A stretch of 64,000 bases of DNA, taken from assembly GCA_017961265.1 (NCBI GenBank), contig JAGCXN010000006.1, forward strand, positions 62,001 to 126,000, read 5' to 3'. The notes below the pieces were generated by a model. That model did not search any database and was not told the DNA's origin. It saw only the letters and a list, made by a program, of their open reading frames with translations. Origin of the DNA: Bacteroidales bacterium (GTDB lineage: Bacteria; Bacteroidota; Bacteroidia; Bacteroidales; WCHB1-69). How positions within the stretch are numbered: position 1 is the stretch's first letter; each line of letters begins with the position of its first letter. Positions 61,355-64,000 of the stretch are shown piece after piece. The position numbers were made by a program, and so were the translations under genes.

Positions 61355-62998
61355 TTACTTCAGCTTCAGAATCGAGCGGTAGCGGGCGTTGTCGTTCAGG
61401 ATTTCCTTCGCGGTGGCGATGTCGGGGTCGATGGAGAGCTGGCTGCAGATGCGGCCTTTCTGGTAGTAGTAGCGAACCGCAATTTCGGAAGCCAAGTATT
61501 CGGCAATCTCCTTCTTGTAGGTTTGCAAGTCAGCGGATTTTTCCTGCTTGATTTTTTCGGAGATGGCGTTGCACAGCGACTCGATTTTATCCCAGTAGTG
61601 GTCGGCTTCGGCCGCTTCCTTTATGTCATCCAGCACGTATTCAGTCTCCGTTTTGTACTGGTAGTCCTTGTTCTTGAGGAAGTTGACGAACTCGTTGTAG
61701 AGGTTGTCGTCCACCTTGAATTCGGCCGCAGGCGGAATTTCCGAATGGTTGGCGTGGTACTGGTTGGCAAAGTCGAAGATGAGGTTGTTGAGCACGAGCG
61801 ACACCAGCACGTTGCTGGCCTCCACGTCGGGAGTCGTCACGTCGGGTTCCACACCGCCCTTGTCATAAACCGTACGCCCGTTCTTGGTCTTGAACGCCAC
61901 CGCCAGCGAATCCGGAATGTGGACGGGCTTCTGGGTGGAGTCCTTGCCGAAGTAGTCGATGTTCTGCACGCAGCGGCCGCTGGGGATGTAGTACTTCGAC
62001 ACCGTAATCTTCATCGTGGAGTTGTAGCTGAGCGGCACCACGTTCTGTACCAAGCCCTTGCCAAACGTCTTCTTGCCGACAATCACGCCGCGGTCGAGGT
62101 CTTGGAACGAGCCGGAGACGATTTCCGAGGCGGAAGCACTCATCTCGTTCACCAAAACCACCACCGGTATCTCCTTGTCGGTGACGGCGACGGGCGTGCG
62201 GAAGGTGTTGTTCTGCTCCTTGATTTTGCCCTTGGTCGTCACAATCGTAGTTCCTTGATCCACAAAGATGTTCATGATTTTGACGGCCTCCTGCAGCAGA
62301 CCGCCGCCGTTGTTGCGGAGGTCGAACACCAGCTTCGTCATCCCCTGCTTCTTGAGGTCGAGGAACGCATCCTTCACCTCCTTGCCGGCGTTTTCGGTAA
62401 ACTGGTCGAGTTTGATGTAGCCGATTTCGCTGTCCAACATCCCGTAATACGGCAGGTTCGGAAGTTTCACCTCCTCACGCTTGATGTTGAACGACAGCTT
62501 CTTGTTCTTGGTAGGACGGAACACCTCGATGGCGAGAGTGCTGCCCGGCTGTCCTTTCAGGATGGCGCTGACATCGGAGGAAGATTTCCCTTCGGTCGAT
62601 TTCCCGTCAATCTTCAGGATGACGTCACCGGCCAGCAGTCCCGACTTCTGGGCGGGCCAGCCTTCGTAAACTTCAGATATAATCACCTGTTTGTCACGTT
62701 GTTGAATAAGGGAACCGATGCCGCCGTACTGGCCCGCCGTCATCATCTTCACATCCTCGATCTTATTTTCGGGATAATAGACGGTGTAGGGGTCGAGGCT
62801 TTCCAACATCGCGTTGATGGCGGTTTCGGTGAGGTCGCCCGGCGTGATTTCGTCGGCGTACTTGGCGTTCAGCTCCCGCAACACCGTGATAAAAATATCG
62901 ACATTCTTGGCGATTTCAAAATCATTCTGGGCCTTGGCCGGCACCAACATCGCGCCGCACAAAACAACGATGGCGAATATATGTTTCAAATGGTTCAT
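61355..62998 (-). CDS. S41 family C-terminal processing peptidase
   Basis: 547 residues from ATG at 62998 (MNHLKHIFAIVVLCGAMLVPAKAQ signal peptide); an ATG 9 nt upstream is possible. PDZ domain at about 85-165 (GGIGSLIQQRDKQVIISEVY...AGDVILKIDG). The protease core has the Ser in MSASASEIVSGSFQDL and the Lys in GKKTFGKGLVQ, the Ser-Lys dyad. The family trims C-termini of envelope proteins in the periplasm. A heptad repeat joins it to yidD upstream. Confidence 0.93.
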   Translation of the reverse strand: MNHLKHIFAIVVLCGAMLVPAKAQNDFEIAKNVDIFITVLRELNAKYADEITPGDLTETAINAMLESLDPYTVYYPENKIEDVKMMTAGQYGGIGSLIQQRDKQVIISEVYEGWPAQKSGLLAGDVILKIDGKSTEGKSSSDVSAILKGQPGSTLAIEVFRPTKNKKLSFNIKREEVKLPNLPYYGMLDSEIGYIKLDQFTENAGKEVKDAFLDLKKQGMTKLVFDLRNNGGGLLQEAVKIMNIFVDQGTTIVTTKGKIKEQNNTFRTPVAVTDKEIPVVVLVNEMSASASEIVSGSFQDLDRGVIVGKKTFGKGLVQNVVPLSYNSTMKITVSKYYIPSGRCVQNIDYFGKDSTQKPVHIPDSLAVAFKTKNGRTVYDKGGVEPDVTTPDVEASNVLVSLVLNNLIFDFANQYHANHSEIPPAAEFKVDDNLYNEFVNFLKNKDYQYKTETEYVLDDIKEAAEADHYWDKIESLCNAISEKIKQEKSADLQTYKKEIAEYLASEIAVRYYYQKGRICSQLSIDPDIATAKEILNDNARYRSILKLK

Positions 62999-63000
62999 AA

Positions 63001-63028
63001 TTTTCAATTTTCAGTTTTCAATTTTCAA
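63001..63028. repeat. TTTTCAR heptad repeat between yidD and the S41 peptidase gene
   Basis: Four contiguous heptads TTTTCAA, TTTTCAG, TTTTCAA, TTTTCAA fill the gap from the yidD stop codon (TAA, 63029-63031) to the peptidase start. Confidence 0.92.
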
Positions 63029-63283
63029 TTATGGTACGGGGTCGTAACCGCTGCCGCCCCATGGGTTGCAGGAGAGGACACGCTTGAAGGTGAGCCACGA
63101 ACCTTTGAAGGGGCCGTGTTTCTGTATCGCTTCCAAGCCGTAGTTGGAGCAGGTGGGCGTATAGCGGCAGCTGCGTCCGATGAGCGGGGATAGCGTCCAC
63201 TGATAGACCTTGATAAGGGCAATCAGGATGGCCGAAAGACCTTTTTTGAAATAGTTCCAGATGGTTTTCAGAAAATGCTTCAT
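63029..63283 (-). CDS. yidD: Membrane protein insertion efficiency factor YidD
   Basis: 84 residues with the complete family pattern: [39 protein letters not shown] and [15 protein letters not shown]. YidD is a small membrane-bound helper of YidC. It overlaps the rnpA stop by 4 nt, the usual rnpA-yidD arrangement, though yidC itself is at 19592 here. Confidence 0.95.
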   Translation of the reverse strand: MKHFLKTIWNYFKKGLSAILIALIKVYQWTLSPLIGRSCRYTPTCSNYGLEAIQKHGPFKGSWLTFKRVLSCNPWGGSGYDPVP

Positions 63284-63693
63284 CGTGATTCTGCAACCTT
63301 TGTTAAACGATGAAGAATCTCAATTATTTTGCTTTCAATCGAATTATAAGGCAAAAGGTCGCGCCCGACAAAGTAGAACATCAGGTCGGCGCGGATGCCG
63401 TCGGGGAGGTGCAGGTCAAGCTCCTGCCGATGGTGAAGCCGCCAAGCCTCGCGGGTAAGACGTTTGAGGCGGTTGCGGTCCACGGCGTGCTTGAACGTCC
63501 GTTTCGGCACGACCACCAGAATGCGGTTCACCTTCACTTCGTCGGTAACGGGGGTGAAATCGTAAAAGCAGCGATAGGGATAGAAAGAAACTTTCTGCTG
63601 TTTGTCGAACAGCCGCTCAATGGTCAGTTTGGAGCAGATGCGTTCCTCTTTGGAGAAAGTAAGATGCTGTTTGTTAGCGTCTTCTGGTTGCAT
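63280..63693 (-). CDS. rnpA: Ribonuclease P protein component
   Basis: 137 residues. The signature is [24 protein letters not shown], the RNR motif that binds RNase P RNA. It helps the RNA subunit remove tRNA 5' leaders. The C-terminus overlaps yidD by 4 nt and the N-terminus overlaps the hemD end by 20 nt. Confidence 0.95.
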   Translation of the reverse strand: MQPEDANKQHLTFSKEERICSKLTIERLFDKQQKVSFYPYRCFYDFTPVTDEVKVNRILVVVPKRTFKHAVDRNRLKRLTREAWRLHHRQELDLHLPDGIRADLMFYFVGRDLLPYNSIESKIIEILHRLTKVAESR

Positions 63694-64000
63694 ATTCCTT
63701 CAAGAAAATGTCCATTGCCGCCGTGATGGAGGGAGCCTCTTTCGACGGAGCCTTGACATGCAAAGTGAAACCGGCATCGGTGACAGCCTGTGCAGCGGCC
63801 TCGCCGAGTACACCGAAAGCCACCTCGCCCTGCTCGAAGTCGGGGAAGTTCTGCTTCAGCGACTGGATTCCCGACGGGCTGAAGAAAATGATCATGTCGT
63901 ACTTCGCAATATCGACTTCGTCCTTGAGATTGGCGGGCACGTTTTTGAAAATCACAGCCTGCGTATAGGCGATGTTGTGTTCGTCGCAGAAGGTGGCGAG
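63674..64000 (-). CDS. hemD: Uroporphyrinogen-III synthase, 3' part
   Basis: The frame is open from the window edge to the stop at 63674 (109 codons seen); the N-terminal half lies outside. Recognisable segments are AKYDMIIFFSPSGIQSLKQN, then GVLGEAAAQAVTDAGF and KAPSKEAPSITAAM, which match the second domain of HemD. The enzyme closes hydroxymethylbilane into uroporphyrinogen III for haem. It overlaps rnpA by 20 nt. Confidence 0.85.
   Translation of the reverse strand, partial: LATFCDEHNIAYTQAVIFKNVPANLKDEVDIAKYDMIIFFSPSGIQSLKQNFPDFEQGEVAFGVLGEAAAQAVTDAGFTLHVKAPSKEAPSITAAMDIFLKEYATRRR

Overview
The window comes from a Bacteroidota chromosome, most likely an uncultured member of the Bacteroidales. 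The evidence is the recurrent promoter box TAnnTTTG ahead of many genes, a type IX secretion (gliding-motility C-terminal) protein, M49 dipeptidyl-peptidase III, DUF4293, DUF4838, a FISUMP-domain protein and an aryl-polyene/flexirubin-type tyrosine ammonia-lyase. Gene order and base composition split it into an AT-rich accessory island (about 1-9830) and a more GC-rich core.

Region 1 (1-10580) is a restriction-modification island. It holds a 30-codon stub of a C5 cytosine methyltransferase, a complete C5 methyltransferase, a DUF262 protein, a HEPN-type protein split into two ORFs, a second C5 methyltransferase whose C-terminal motif X is in another frame, an McrB-like AAA+ ATPase, an AlbA_2/HATPase_c_4 protein, a DUF2357 PD-(D/E)XK nuclease (McrC-like), a 50-residue YqaE/Pmp3 membrane peptide and a Vsr mismatch endonuclease. 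Two m5C methyltransferases with an McrB-like and an McrC-like subunit is the plan of LlaJI-type systems. DUF262, HEPN, AlbA_2/HATPase and Vsr are extra parts, and two frameshifts suggest decay or sequencing error.

Region 2 (10599-31350) carries a T9SS surface protein, an M16 protease, tRNA-Leu(CAA), an NfnAB-like fusion, an HsdR_N-like protein, YidC, a MutS-like ATPase, a FISUMP protein, a LolA-like carrier, an FKBP-type isomerase lipoprotein, a metal-chelate-binding lipoprotein, a PagL-like protein and DPP III. Region 3 (31490-41360) holds DUF4293, the diadenylate cyclase CdaA, a DUF4424/YARHG-like protein, RuvB, an MlaE-MlaF-CvpA run, GlmM and a DUF4838 protein. Region 4 (41367-51220) holds a small HTH/membrane pair, HutU, a GtrB-like glycosyltransferase with a polytopic partner, ThrS, a lipoprotein and a cation-diffusion transporter. 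Region 5 (51322-58216) has an AT-rich orphan gene and a compact six-gene aryl-polyene/flexirubin-like cluster (TAL, FabG, ketosynthase, ACP, LpxL-like acyltransferase, methyltransferase). Region 6 (58312-64000) has HtpG, a RhuM-PLD-like protein, a CtpA-type protease, YidD, RnpA and the 3' part of hemD.

The most unusual signal is a set of short, degenerate repeats at gene borders. Several unrelated sequence families share one plan: a 7- or 9-nt unit in tandem, often as two inverted arms around a core. They lie in promoters, supply stop codons of operon genes, bracket an orphan gene, and one sits in frame inside the Vsr gene. Separately, a 28-bp palindrome is present three times inside one coding sequence, always in the same frame. 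No IS element, prophage, CRISPR array or rRNA was seen.
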